64,000 nucleotides of DNA from Desulfobacteraceae bacterium (GTDB lineage Bacteria > Desulfobacterota > Desulfobacteria > Desulfobacterales > Desulfosarcinaceae). The position numbers and the translations under genes were made by a program. Every line of letters begins with the position of its first letter. Positions within the stretch are counted from its first letter, which is position 1. Below are positions 18,157 to 30,399 of the stretch, one piece after another. Under the pieces are notes generated by a model that made no database searches, was not told the DNA's origin, and saw only the letters and a program-made list of their open reading frames with translations. The DNA lies in the NCBI GenBank assembly GCA_027068085.1, contig JAMOUQ010000060.1:1-64000 (forward strand), read 5' to 3'.

Positions 18157-18234
18157 GTCCGGTCGGGCCGCGGCCGGCGCACAGTCTCTCCGGTTGCCGG
18201 CCAGATCTTGCCTCAATCCCGGCAGGCGGTTGTT

Positions 18235-19329
18235 TCAGCGCAGGGAAGCCAGATATGCCTTGAGATTGACCTTCTTGTTCTTTATCTGAAGCTTTCTTCT
18301 TATATTGTTGCGATAGGCTTCCACGGTGCGGACCGAAAGGTTGAGCTTGGAGGCGATTTGCTTGCTCCGGTTTCCCTGACGGATCAGATTGGCCACTTGC
18401 AGTTCAGAGGGCGTCAGGCGGTGCAGCTCCACGGCCATTCTTTTGGTAAAGGCGGAAGTTATTTCCATCAGGTTGTTTTCGAGGATTTCAAGGTATGAAA
18501 GCTCCTGCTTGCCGGGGCCGAGTTCCCTGATTTTTTCGATATAAGGAATTATCAATTCCTTGATATTGAACATTATCCTTTCTTCCAATTCTTTGAAAGC
18601 GTTTTCTTTTTGATCCAGTAATTTTTCAATTTCCGTCTGTCTTTCTTCAAGTCCGGCCTTTTCCTTTGCCAGTTCCATCACCTGTTGCCGCAGATTGGTC
18701 TCAGTCTCCCGGAGGCGGGCTATTTCTTCCTGCAGTGTCCGGTTCCTGGCCTTCAGATCGGCAGTCCTTGTTGCGATGAGTTCTTCCAGCCTTTCCTGGG
18801 CCTGCATCATGGCCTGCTGGGTTTCGATCCGGTCGGTGATGTCCCGGCAAACTCCCTGCTGGAGAATGAATTTGCCGTTTTCGTCGAAGCGGATCCTGCA
18901 GTTGGCTTCGAACCAGCGCAGCTCTCCGGACCTGGTCTGTATCCGGAACTGAAGGCTGCGCATGTAAGTTTTTCCCTGGGCCACAACTTCGAAAAAGGCG
19001 TTGACTATTCTGTCCCTGTCTTCCTCGTAGATGAATTCCGGGAAAGATTTGCCGATCAATTCTTCCGGCTCGTAGCCGAACATGCGCGTGGCCTGGTTTA
19101 TGGTCTGAATGACGCCGTTTTCGTTCAGCGAATATACCAGGTCGGGAATGTTGTCGGCCAGGGAGCGGTAGAGCTCTTCACTTTTGCGAAGTTCGGCATG
19201 GACTTTTTTGAATTCCTGCTGCTGGCTTTCCAGTTGGTTTACCCGGCTGCGTAACTGGTCTAGTTCTTTTAACAGGGACTGGTATTTTGCAGGCAAATTT
19301 TCGTTTTCTATCTTTGGGGGCAAAGTCAT
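18235..19329 (-). CDS. PAS-sensing LuxR-family transcriptional regulator
   Basis: The 364-aa protein (AGGAG before ATG) has a short N-terminal coiled coil (about 14-50), a PAS/PAC domain (about 52-175, with YSLNENGVIQTINQA and the PAC motif GVCRDITDR), a long coiled coil (about 180-270), and a C-terminal LuxR helix-turn-helix (LTPSELQVANLIRQG, then KQIASKLNLSVRTVEAYR). There is no kinase or receiver domain, so signal and output are in one polypeptide. It probably acts as a dimeric cytoplasmic sensor-regulator. Upstream, TTGACA and TATAGC are spaced 15 bp, a weak promoter candidate. Confidence 0.85.
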   Translation of the reverse strand: MTLPPKIENENLPAKYQSLLKELDQLRSRVNQLESQQQEFKKVHAELRKSEELYRSLADNIPDLVYSLNENGVIQTINQATRMFGYEPEELIGKSFPEFIYEEDRDRIVNAFFEVVAQGKTYMRSLQFRIQTRSGELRWFEANCRIRFDENGKFILQQGVCRDITDRIETQQAMMQAQERLEELIATRTADLKARNRTLQEEIARLRETETNLRQQVMELAKEKAGLEERQTEIEKLLDQKENAFKELEERIMFNIKELIIPYIEKIRELGPGKQELSYLEILENNLMEITSAFTKRMAVELHRLTPSELQVANLIRQGNRSKQIASKLNLSVRTVEAYRNNIRRKLQIKNKKVNLKAYLASLR

Positions 19330-19478
19330 GGGAACTCCTGGTGTGGCTATATCTTGGGTTTCAAGGTGACTTTTGCGGTATATATTGTAAACCTGCTATA
19401 GGAAAATCATGTTGTTGTCAAAAAAAAATTCAGGTTCCGGGCACTTGGACGGCGGAGATTGAAATGGTGTTCGGAATC

Positions 19479-19985
19479 TTATTTGGCCCGGCACAGGCGT
19501 ATGAATGTCAGTTCCATGATATCGCGGGACTTTTTGATGGCATCCACCTGTTGCCGGATGATTTTTGCGGAGCAGGCGTCGGTTGCCAGCATGATCTTCT
19601 GGGCCGGGCACAGGTACCAAGTACATACAAACGGGCGTTGGCGGCGCGGCAGCCGGCAACCCGAAGGGCCAAGGTACCTGCAATCTTCGCCCCGGGCGGT
19701 CATGGGCTGACCCGGGGGGATGCCGCTTTCTGTCAGGTGGAGGAAAAGAAGATCCCTGAAATCGAACCAGACAGTGGCCCGCCGGCAGCATACATCCAGG
19801 CACCGGGGGCAGGTTTCAGCGCACAGGGCCGACATGAGGGGGTCCAAAACAGCGATCGACCCGGCAACGGCAAGGCCCTGGCGGCGCAGCCGGTCAGACC
19901 GGCGGCCGAGCCTGTGCAGGTGGTGGCGGAAGCTGTCATTTGCCTGTTGCCACGATTCAGGGCTTGACCAAGGAATGTTTGTCAT
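19479..19985 (-). CDS. Cysteine-cluster protein (YkgJ/UPF0153-like)
   Basis: The 168-aa product starts at MTNIPWSSPE. A far longer open frame upstream is only the shadow of the opposite gene. Cysteines are arranged as CAETCPRCLDVCC (residues 55-67), then DCRYLGPSGC and CTWYLC, as in the YkgJ-type proteins thought to bind zinc or an iron-sulfur cluster. Family function is not established. It is divergent from the YchF-like gene. Confidence 0.72.
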   Translation of the reverse strand: MTNIPWSSPESWQQANDSFRHHLHRLGRRSDRLRRQGLAVAGSIAVLDPLMSALCAETCPRCLDVCCRRATVWFDFRDLLFLHLTESGIPPGQPMTARGEDCRYLGPSGCRLPRRQRPFVCTWYLCPAQKIMLATDACSAKIIRQQVDAIKKSRDIMELTFIRLCRAK

Positions 19986-20153
19986 CAAAGTTTTCCCGGC
20001 TGGTTGCCTTGCCCGGCAATATATCCGGCAAGCCGCATGTTTGGCAACATTTTCCGGAGCAATTGTCTTGCCTAAAACTCGAATGCGGGCTATGGGAAAC
20101 AAGCCGCCACCTGACAGGCGGACAAACCAGCAATCGAAAGGTGAAGACAGAAA

Positions 20154-21188
20154 ATGCGTTTGGGAATAATCGGGCTTGCCGGTTCCGGCAAATCGACTCT
20201 TTTCACGGCCCTGACAAGAGCCGGGGACGAAGGATTCGGACGGTCCGACAGGATCGGTACGGTAAAGGTGCCGGACCGGCGGATCGATATCCTCAGCCGG
20301 GCTTATCAGCCGCGCAAGACCATCTACGCGCAGGTGGAATATTTTCTTCCGGCGGCATCGGAACAGAACAATCAGGGACAGGACCGGCAGCCGGCCTGGA
20401 ACAAGGTGCGTGATTGCGATGCCCTGATCCACGTGATCCGCAATTTCACCGGCCTGGACGGAAAGGCTCCGGAGCCCGAAGCCGACTTCAATGCCCTTGA
20501 CCAGGAACTTATCCTGGCAGATCTCATGGTGGTGGAAAAACGTCTGGAACGTCTGGAGCTGGATCGCAAGCGGGGCAAGAAGCCCGGCGCCGAGGAGGTG
20601 AGCCTGCTGGAGCAATGCCGCAACCACCTGGAAGCTGAGCAACCCCTGCGCCGGTATCCCGAACTTTGCGGGCAGAAGCTGTTGCGCGGGTACGCCCTGC
20701 TTTCGGCCAAACCCATGCTGGTGGTTTTCAACAATCAGGACGAAGACGAGGCCCTGCCACGGTCGGCGGCGGCGATTATGGAAAAAGAGGCCTGCATGGT
20801 CGTGCGGGCAAAACTGGAGCAGGAACTGGCCCAGATGTCCGAAGACGATGCCCGGGATTTTCTGGCCGAGTTCAATATTTCCGCATCGGCCGTGGACCGG
20901 GTGATCGCCAGGTCCTATCAGTTGCTGGGCCTTATATCGTTTTTCACCGTGGGCCAGGACGAGGTCCGGGCCTGGACCATCCGGAGAGGCACCCCGGCCG
21001 TGGAAGCTGCCGGAGCGATTCACTCCGACATGCAAAAAGGGTTCATCAGGGCCGAAGTACTGGCTTTCGAGCACTGGCAGAAAGCCGGTGGTTACCCGGC
21101 CGCCCGCAAGGAAGGTTTGGTCCGCCTTGAGGGCAAGACCTATCCGGTCCGGGACGGAGATATCATAACTTTCCGGTTCAACGTCTGA
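20154..21188 (+). CDS. YchF-like GTPase paralogue with TGS domain, G3 motif missing
   Basis: The 344-aa protein aligns by eye with YchF/Ola1. The P-loop is GLAGSGKST (residues 7-15). CDALIHVIRNF corresponds to YchF ECDAIVHVVRCF, and the coiled insert and C-terminal TGS domain (FFTVGQDEVRAWTIRRGTPA to GDIITFRFNV) are conserved. The segment that should hold the DxxG switch II motif is replaced by a Gln/Asn-rich stretch with no DxxG. The G4 region reads VVFNNQDED. It probably binds nucleotide but hydrolysis is doubtful. It is 4 bp upstream of the KamA-like gene. Confidence 0.82.
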   Translation: MRLGIIGLAGSGKSTLFTALTRAGDEGFGRSDRIGTVKVPDRRIDILSRAYQPRKTIYAQVEYFLPAASEQNNQGQDRQPAWNKVRDCDALIHVIRNFTGLDGKAPEPEADFNALDQELILADLMVVEKRLERLELDRKRGKKPGAEEVSLLEQCRNHLEAEQPLRRYPELCGQKLLRGYALLSAKPMLVVFNNQDEDEALPRSAAAIMEKEACMVVRAKLEQELAQMSEDDARDFLAEFNISASAVDRVIARSYQLLGLISFFTVGQDEVRAWTIRRGTPAVEAAGAIHSDMQKGFIRAEVLAFEHWQKAGGYPAARKEGLVRLEGKTYPVRDGDIITFRFNV

Positions 21189-21192
21189 AGCC

Positions 21193-22257
21193 ATGCTGCG
21201 GGAAACATTTCCAAAGGTCCGCCGGGTCGTTTCACCGCCGGCCGCCAGGCCCGCCGGCTGGATTGACCGCCTGGAGGATCTGGCCGGTATTCCCGGCTTT
21301 GAACAATCCGGCCTCGAGCCTGTCGCAGCCCGTTTCCCGCTGCGGATAAGCCCCTATTATCTGAATCTGATAAAAGATGCCGGCGATCCCGTCGGCCGCC
21401 AGGTAATTCCTGACTGCCGGGAACTGGAAGATCCGGTCACCGATCCGGATCCCCTGGACGAAGAAGGCCAGTCGCCTCTGCCGGGCCTGGTTCACCGCTA
21501 TCCTGACCGGGTTCTGTTGCTGGCAACCGACAGCTGTGCCGTCCACTGCCGCTTCTGCATGCGCAAACGCAAGGTCGCCTTCGGAAAAACAGACCTGGAG
21601 CGGGTGTTGGATTATATTGCCGCCGCCCCTGCTGTCAGGGAGGTGATCCTTTCCGGCGGAGATCCCCTGATGTTGCCCGACCGGGACCTGGAGAGAATCT
21701 TGGCCCGTCTGCGGCGGATGGATCACGTGGAGGTGATCAGGATTCACACCCGGATTCCCTGCGTCTGGCCGGAAAGGGTGACCGAAAGCCGTGCAAGGCT
21801 GCTGGCCCGTTTCCACCCCCTGTATGTGATGGTGCACTTCAATCATCCCCGTGAACTAACACCCCTTGCCAGACGGGCCTGCAGCCTTCTGGCCGGCGCC
21901 GGAATTGTCCTGGGCAGCCAGACGGTCCTGCTGGCCGGAATCAACGATGATCCTGAGACCCTGGCCCGCCTGCTGCGCGGCCTGGTGCGGATGCGGGTGC
22001 GGCCGTATTATCTTCACCAGCTGGACAGACTTCCGGGAACGGCCCATTTCCGGGTCTCCCTGTCCCGCGCCCTGGATCTGATGGCCGGATTGCGGGGCCA
22101 TATCAGCGGCCTGGCCGTTCCCCAGCTGATGATCGACCTGCCCGGAGGAGGCGGCAAGATCCCCCTGCTGCCGGAGTACATTGTCGAACGCCGGCCGGAT
22201 TTTCTGCGAATACGCAATTTTCAGGGCCGCATCTTTGAATACCCCTGCGAGGAATGA
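21193..22257 (+). CDS. Lysine 2,3-aminomutase (KamA) family radical SAM enzyme
   Basis: The 354-aa product has the radical SAM cluster motif CAVHCRFC (Cys115, 119, 122), the SAM-binding glycine segment LSGGDPL, and the PLP-lysine motif GGGGKIPLLPEY (Lys322). Both the N-terminal segment and the PLP motif resemble KamA/AblA rather than EpmB. The reaction would be migration of an amino group between C2 and C3 of lysine or a related residue. Neither an acetyltransferase (ablB) nor epmA is nearby, so neither N-acetyl-beta-lysine synthesis nor EF-P modification is directly supported. Confidence 0.85.
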   Translation: MLRETFPKVRRVVSPPAARPAGWIDRLEDLAGIPGFEQSGLEPVAARFPLRISPYYLNLIKDAGDPVGRQVIPDCRELEDPVTDPDPLDEEGQSPLPGLVHRYPDRVLLLATDSCAVHCRFCMRKRKVAFGKTDLERVLDYIAAAPAVREVILSGGDPLMLPDRDLERILARLRRMDHVEVIRIHTRIPCVWPERVTESRARLLARFHPLYVMVHFNHPRELTPLARRACSLLAGAGIVLGSQTVLLAGINDDPETLARLLRGLVRMRVRPYYLHQLDRLPGTAHFRVSLSRALDLMAGLRGHISGLAVPQLMIDLPGGGGKIPLLPEYIVERRPDFLRIRNFQGRIFEYPCEE

Positions 22258-22260
22258 AAC

Positions 22261-23904
22261 ATGGCGCGTCTGAGACAACCCTGTGACTGGGCTCTTGTGG
22301 GCGGAACGGTCCGCACCCAGGATCCGCAGGCCCCTGCGGCCCGGGCCGTGGCCCTGGCCGGCGACCGCATCGTCGCCGTGGGCGATAACGATGAAATCCT
22401 CGAGCTTTGCGACGGTTCAAGCCGGGTGGTGGAACTAAACGGCGCTCTGGTCCTGCCGGGGTTCATGGATTCGCATTTCCATTTCTATGAAACCTGTTTT
22501 TTCCGCCTGGGACTCGATCTTTCATCAGTGACCGGTATGGAGCAGCTCCAGCAGGCGGTGGCCCGGCAGGCGGCCCGGCTGCCGGCCGGGCAATGGATCT
22601 GGGGCAACGGCTGGTTCGAGCCTGCCTGGCCCGACTGCCGGCTGCCGGGCCGCCGGGATCTGGATGCAGTCGCTCCGGAACATCCTGTGCTCCTTTGGCG
22701 GGCCGACCTGCATCTTGCCGTGGCAAACTCCAGGGCCCTGGAGGCTGCCGGCATCGGTCAGGACACTCCCAATCCCGGGTTCGGGGTGATCGACCGCGAC
22801 GGTGACCGGCGGCCCACCGGGATCCTGCGGGATCTTGCCATCAACATGGTCAAGAAGGTCATGCCGCGGCCTGAAAGCGGGAAACTGGAAAAAGCGCTTT
22901 GCGAACTGACATCCGGGCTCCATGCCTGCGGCATAACCGCCGTCCACGACGTTCACCTCATGGGCGGCCTGGATGCCCCGGCGGCCCTGGCCTTCTGGCA
23001 GTCCGCCAGGGACAAGGGGCTGTTGAAGCTGCGCTGCTGGACCAGCCTGGCCGGCGAACAGCTCAGCCTGGCCGCGGCCCTGGGACTGAAGACCGGATTC
23101 GGCGGCGACCGCCTGCGGATCGGGCATCTGAAGTATTTCGGCGACGGCAGCATGGGGGCCCGGACGGCCTGGCAGCTGGAACCTTACCGCGACGGAGGGA
23201 CCGGCATGCCCCTGGCCGATCCGCGGCAACTGGTTGAAGAAATACGCAAGGCCCATGCAAGCGGCCTGGCGGTCATGGTCCATGCCATCGGCGACCGGAC
23301 CTGCAGGATGGTGATCGAGGCTTTTGCCGGTCTCGAACAGGGTGCCGGTTGTCAGAGGCCGGCCCTTGCTCACCGGATAGAGCATCTCCAGATGGTCCGC
23401 AGGCAGGATCTGGACCGCCTGGCCGGGCTGAACGTGGTGGCCAGCGTCCAGCCGGTCAACCTGGCCGACGATATCGGGATGCTCGAAGCGGCCCTGGGGC
23501 CGCTTGCCCGGCGCTGCTATGTCTTCAAGGAGATGGCCGCTGCCGGCATACCCCTTGTCTTCGGTTCGGATCACCCGGTCTGCTCCTTCGATCCCCTCCT
23601 GGGAATAGAGGCCGCCGTTGAGCGCCGCAACCGGCAGGGGCTGCCCGAAGGCGGCTGGTATCCGGACCAATGCCTTGAAGTCCAAGAGGCCATAGCCGCC
23701 TATACCCGCACGGCCGCCGAAGCCGCCGGCGCCGGAGCCTGGCTCGGCAGCATTACGGCCGGCAAGAAGGCCGATCTGGCGGTGCTGGACCGGGACATCG
23801 GCGACGGTTCGGGGTCCATCTCGGACACCAGGGTGCTGATGACGTTTTTCGACGGTGAGCTGGTATTCCCGGCCGCAGACGAAACTTTTCTCAGTCCGGA
23901 ATGA
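22261..23904 (+). CDS. YtcJ-like metal-dependent amidohydrolase
   Basis: The 547-aa protein (GAGGAAT before ATG) begins with the composite beta-domain GGTVRTQDPQAPAARAVAL. It has the HxH metal motif GFMDSHFHF, a central barrel with HAIGDRTCRMVIEA and HRIEHLQM, and the C-terminal FGSDHPVCSFDPL and GSITAGKKADLAVLD. This is the YtcJ/LAF3 branch of the amidohydrolase superfamily, usually hydrolysing amides or imides. The substrate is unknown. It follows the KamA-like gene by 3 bp, forming a three-gene operon. Its end overlaps the convergent radical SAM gene by 14 bp. Confidence 0.85.
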   Translation: MARLRQPCDWALVGGTVRTQDPQAPAARAVALAGDRIVAVGDNDEILELCDGSSRVVELNGALVLPGFMDSHFHFYETCFFRLGLDLSSVTGMEQLQQAVARQAARLPAGQWIWGNGWFEPAWPDCRLPGRRDLDAVAPEHPVLLWRADLHLAVANSRALEAAGIGQDTPNPGFGVIDRDGDRRPTGILRDLAINMVKKVMPRPESGKLEKALCELTSGLHACGITAVHDVHLMGGLDAPAALAFWQSARDKGLLKLRCWTSLAGEQLSLAAALGLKTGFGGDRLRIGHLKYFGDGSMGARTAWQLEPYRDGGTGMPLADPRQLVEEIRKAHASGLAVMVHAIGDRTCRMVIEAFAGLEQGAGCQRPALAHRIEHLQMVRRQDLDRLAGLNVVASVQPVNLADDIGMLEAALGPLARRCYVFKEMAAAGIPLVFGSDHPVCSFDPLLGIEAAVERRNRQGLPEGGWYPDQCLEVQEAIAAYTRTAAEAAGAGAWLGSITAGKKADLAVLDRDIGDGSGSISDTRVLMTFFDGELVFPAADETFLSPE

Positions 23905-24901
23905 TCTCTTCTTTCAGCATGCAGCAGGCTATCCGGTGACGGGGATTTTCCCGGCCGTTGCAGGCCAGGTTTTGGGGCTGGATTAGTTTGTTCATCACGC
24001 AGCCTTCGGCTATGGAGAGATTGAACAGACGGGCTTCGGTGATTCCCGGCCTTGCCACCAGGCGGTCGTCTGCAAATTCCAGGCTGTGAAGAGGATAGTC
24101 TTCGCACAGGGGACAGCGATAGACCCTGCCGTTGGGAAAGACAAAATAGTTTTCCGCCACCAGGCCGGCACATTCGAAAGGCTCGTCAGGTTCCAGGTAA
24201 ACCTTGGGATAGGTGACGATAATGCCCCGGGCTGCAGCCTGCCGTGCAACACGGGGGACCACCTCCAGCCACCGGCTGGCCGCGACCTGCCGGGGTGCGG
24301 TCCCGGCAGGATGATCCTTTTCGGCCCAGGGCCCCCGCAGGCCGATTACCTGGATGAAGAAATGCTCGATGCCTGTTTTTTCCAACAATTCAGGCATCCG
24401 GGAAAGTTCGTCCAGGTTGAGATTACTGACGGTATAGATCAGGCTGGTGGAAAAACCGGCCGCCCTGGCCCTGGCGATACCTTCCAGGCAGGCTTTGAAA
24501 GAGCCTTTGCCCCGGATGCGGTCGTTGGTTTCGGCCACTGCTCCGTCCAGGCTGAAGCTGATCACGTCCACTTGGCCGGGGGTGACCTTTTCCAGGATGT
24601 CGTTGAACAGGTAGCCGTTGGTGTCGATGGTTACGGAGTGATAGCCCAGCCGGCGGGCGTCCCGGACGGCCCCGGGCAGTCCGGGATGGAGGGTAGGCTC
24701 ACCGCCCAGGAAAATCACGTTGGCCTTTTTGTGGCGGGGGTTGAAGGCCGCCAGCCAGTTTCTGATGGTCGCCGGATCAAGGCTGTTTTTACCGTGTTGC
24801 TCGGGATTGATGTAACAGTGGCGGCACTTGAGGTTGCAAGCTGTCAGGATGTGAAAAAATACGTTAACTGCACTGCGGGAAAATGCTACTGTCCGGTGCA
24901 T
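23891..24901 (-). CDS. Radical SAM/SPASM-like protein
   Basis: The 336-aa product has the radical SAM motif CNLKCRHC (Cys22, 26, 29), a GGEPTLHPGL segment and a C-terminal cysteine-rich region. That region (CAGLVAENYFVFPNGRVYRC-x2-C, EGC, LAC, CC) would hold auxiliary iron-sulfur clusters as in SPASM/twitch proteins. Members modify peptides, assemble cofactors or mature enzymes; no peptide substrate is visible nearby. Its ATG overlaps the stop of the upstream cNMP-binding gene (TGATG), so the two are translated together. Confidence 0.82.
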   Translation of the reverse strand: MHRTVAFSRSAVNVFFHILTACNLKCRHCYINPEQHGKNSLDPATIRNWLAAFNPRHKKANVIFLGGEPTLHPGLPGAVRDARRLGYHSVTIDTNGYLFNDILEKVTPGQVDVISFSLDGAVAETNDRIRGKGSFKACLEGIARARAAGFSTSLIYTVSNLNLDELSRMPELLEKTGIEHFFIQVIGLRGPWAEKDHPAGTAPRQVAASRWLEVVPRVARQAAARGIIVTYPKVYLEPDEPFECAGLVAENYFVFPNGRVYRCPLCEDYPLHSLEFADDRLVARPGITEARLFNLSIAEGCVMNKLIQPQNLACNGRENPRHRIACCMLKEEIIPD

Positions 24902-25455
24902 CAGCCAATATCGGTACGGGGTGCGGCGGCCGTGGTTTTGGGTTGCAGCAGACGGGCCTTGGCCTTCTTGGCGGTTTTCTTGGCCCGGATCAGTTCTTCG
25001 TTGGTCAGCCGCAGGCGGGCAGTCATGTATTCGGCGAATATGCGGTAGAGCAGCAGGAGAAAATCGAGGCGCTCATCCTTTTCATCGGAGGTGGAAAGGC
25101 GGCTTTTGGCCGAGGTGTCCACCGCCAGGCAGACTGTCGTGCCCACCGCGTAGACAGAAGCCGAACGGCTCTGATCGTCGATTATCCGCATTTCTCCGAA
25201 GATTTCCCCCTTGCGGCTGATGGTGCCGATTTCTTCCCCTTCTTTGGTGATTCTGATTTTGCCGGACAAAAGAAAATACAGCCAGGGATCCATGTCGCCT
25301 TCCTGGATGATCTGTTCCCCGTCTTCATACTGGCGGATCTTGCTCAGCCGCAGCAGTTTGCCCAGGTTTCTGGTTTCAAAATGCCGCAGGGCCTGGATGG
25401 TCATCAGCCGCTGGATGTTTTCAATGTTTTCTTTCAGGTATTTGGATTCGATCAT
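24901..25455 (-). CDS. Cyclic-nucleotide-binding domain protein without DNA-binding domain
   Basis: The 184-aa protein has a Crp-type beta-roll (about 25-120) with the phosphate-binding cassette GEIFGEMRIIDDQSRSASV, including the Glu and Arg that contact cyclic nucleotides. The C-terminus is helical and Lys/Ala rich with no helix-turn-helix, unlike Crp/Fnr regulators. It probably acts through protein contacts, perhaps on the coupled radical SAM enzyme. A class III nucleotide cyclase is encoded in this window at 54888-55802. Confidence 0.8.
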   Translation of the reverse strand: MIESKYLKENIENIQRLMTIQALRHFETRNLGKLLRLSKIRQYEDGEQIIQEGDMDPWLYFLLSGKIRITKEGEEIGTISRKGEIFGEMRIIDDQSRSASVYAVGTTVCLAVDTSAKSRLSTSDEKDERLDFLLLLYRIFAEYMTARLRLTNEELIRAKKTAKKAKARLLQPKTTAAAPRTDIG

Positions 25456-25613
25456 GAATGATCTCCAGTCAATCGGGATATACGCACACCGGCAGGATTA
25501 CAAGCGATAGCTCAATATTAGGCTTTGCCTCGCCTAAAGGCAAGGCCAAAGTGCAGGCCCGGGGCCGGATGGGCGACATGCCGCGCTGCCGAAATCCTAG
25601 CCGGTGATCAAAA

Positions 25614-27059
25614 TCAGCATTCAAGACAGTGCTTTGATACGTTGACGTCGAAATCCACCGGGTAGCAGCCGTCGAAACAGGCCTTGCAGAAGTGGTCGCG
25701 GGGATTTTCGATTCCGGTCGACTCCAGCAGGCCTTCCAGGCTCAGATAGTAGAGCGAATCCAGGCCCAGGTGGTCGCGGAGCTGGTCGACCGACATTCTG
25801 GCCGCGATAAGCTCGCCCTTGGTGGAAAAATCGATTCCGTAATGACACGGGAAACGGTGGGGCGGGCCGGCCACCCGGAGGTGAACCTTGCGCACGCCCA
25901 GTTCCCTGAGGGTCCGGACCCTGGTCCTGGCCGTGGTTCCCCGGATGATGGAATCTTCGATGATGATTATGTCCTTGCCCCTGAGCAGTTCCCGGACCGG
26001 GTTGAGTTTGACCCGCACTCCGAAATCGCGCATGCTCTGTGTGGGCTGGATAAAAGTACGTCCCACGTAGTGGTTCCTGATCATTCCCATTTCAAAGGGA
26101 ATGCCGGAGGCCTCCGAATATCCCAGGGCGGCATAGGTGCCCGAGTCCGGAAAAGGCATCACCAGATCGGCCTCGACCGGTGCTTCTTGTGCCAGCCTCC
26201 GGCCGTTGGCCTTGCGGGTCAGGTATACGTTGCGGCCGAAGATGGTGCTGTCGGGCCGGGCAAAATAGATGAATTCGAATATGCAGAAGGATTTCCTGGT
26301 CTTTTGGGGTGCGCCCAGGCTGCGGATCCCGTTTTTGTCGATGATTACGATTTCACCCGGGTCCAGCTCGCGTACGTATTCCGCCTGCACCAGATCCAGG
26401 GCGCAGGTTTCCGATGCCAGAACCCAGTTGCCGTTCAGCTGTCCGAGGCTAAGCGGCCGGAAACCGTTGGGATCCTTGATTCCCACGACTTCTCCCCGGC
26501 TGGTAAGCATGACCATGGAAAAGGCCCCCTGCATCTGCTTCACCGATGCCTTGAGGGCCTGTTCGAATCCCAGGTTGAGGTTCTTGACGAAAAGATGCAG
26601 AAAGACTTCGCTGTCCATGGTGGACTGGAAGATGGAGCCGGACTTTTCCAGTTCCTCCTTCAGGATATGGGCATTGACAAGGTTGCCGTTGTGGGCCACG
26701 GCATAGGCCTTGTTGCGATGGCGCACCATGAAGGGCTGGGCGTTGGCCAGCACCGAGCTGCCGGTGGTGGAGTAGCGAACGTGGCCGATGGCGCTGGGGC
26801 CTTTCAGTCTGTCCAGGGTATGCATTGAAAAAACATCCGAGACCAGGCCCATGGCCTTGTGTTCGTCCATGTGGCCCTGATCCACCACCGCTATGCCGGC
26901 GCTCTCCTGTCCCCGGTGCTGGAGGGCATAGAGGCCGAAGTAGCAGAGTTTGGCGGCTTCGGGATGACCGCTGACGGCAAACAGCCCGCAGGCTTCCCGC
27001 GGTCGCTGCCGCATGCCGGACGTTTCTGCGGCACGGATCGGCTGACATTCGCTTTCCAT
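25614..27059 (-). CDS. purF: Amidophosphoribosyltransferase PurF
   Basis: The 481-aa enzyme makes 5-phosphoribosylamine from PRPP and glutamine, the first step of purine synthesis. AAGGAG precedes the chosen ATG; a longer frame begins 81 bases upstream. A propeptide of 23 residues precedes Cys24 (EACGLFAVSG), the N-terminal nucleophile exposed after cleavage. The PRPP loop is IIIIEDSIIRGTT. C-terminal cysteines (FCKACFDGC, KHCLEC) agree with the Bacillus-type [4Fe-4S] form. It is 29 bp after carB in a carA-carB-purF series. Confidence 0.95.
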   Translation of the reverse strand: MESECQPIRAAETSGMRQRPREACGLFAVSGHPEAAKLCYFGLYALQHRGQESAGIAVVDQGHMDEHKAMGLVSDVFSMHTLDRLKGPSAIGHVRYSTTGSSVLANAQPFMVRHRNKAYAVAHNGNLVNAHILKEELEKSGSIFQSTMDSEVFLHLFVKNLNLGFEQALKASVKQMQGAFSMVMLTSRGEVVGIKDPNGFRPLSLGQLNGNWVLASETCALDLVQAEYVRELDPGEIVIIDKNGIRSLGAPQKTRKSFCIFEFIYFARPDSTIFGRNVYLTRKANGRRLAQEAPVEADLVMPFPDSGTYAALGYSEASGIPFEMGMIRNHYVGRTFIQPTQSMRDFGVRVKLNPVRELLRGKDIIIIEDSIIRGTTARTRVRTLRELGVRKVHLRVAGPPHRFPCHYGIDFSTKGELIAARMSVDQLRDHLGLDSLYYLSLEGLLESTGIENPRDHFCKACFDGCYPVDFDVNVSKHCLEC

Positions 27060-27088
27060 GGTTGTTTCTCCTTGATGATCCGGGGTGA

Positions 27089-30352
<3,264 letters not shown>

Positions 30353-30399
30353 CTGGAGAACCAATCATGCTGGAATTTGCAGGTGAAATCATTGCGCGG

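Noticed and set aside
19986-21194. Minus-strand open frame continuing upstream of the cysteine-cluster gene to 21194
   Set aside because: It lies wholly opposite the well supported YchF-like gene and has no ribosome site; the cysteine-cluster protein starts at 19985.
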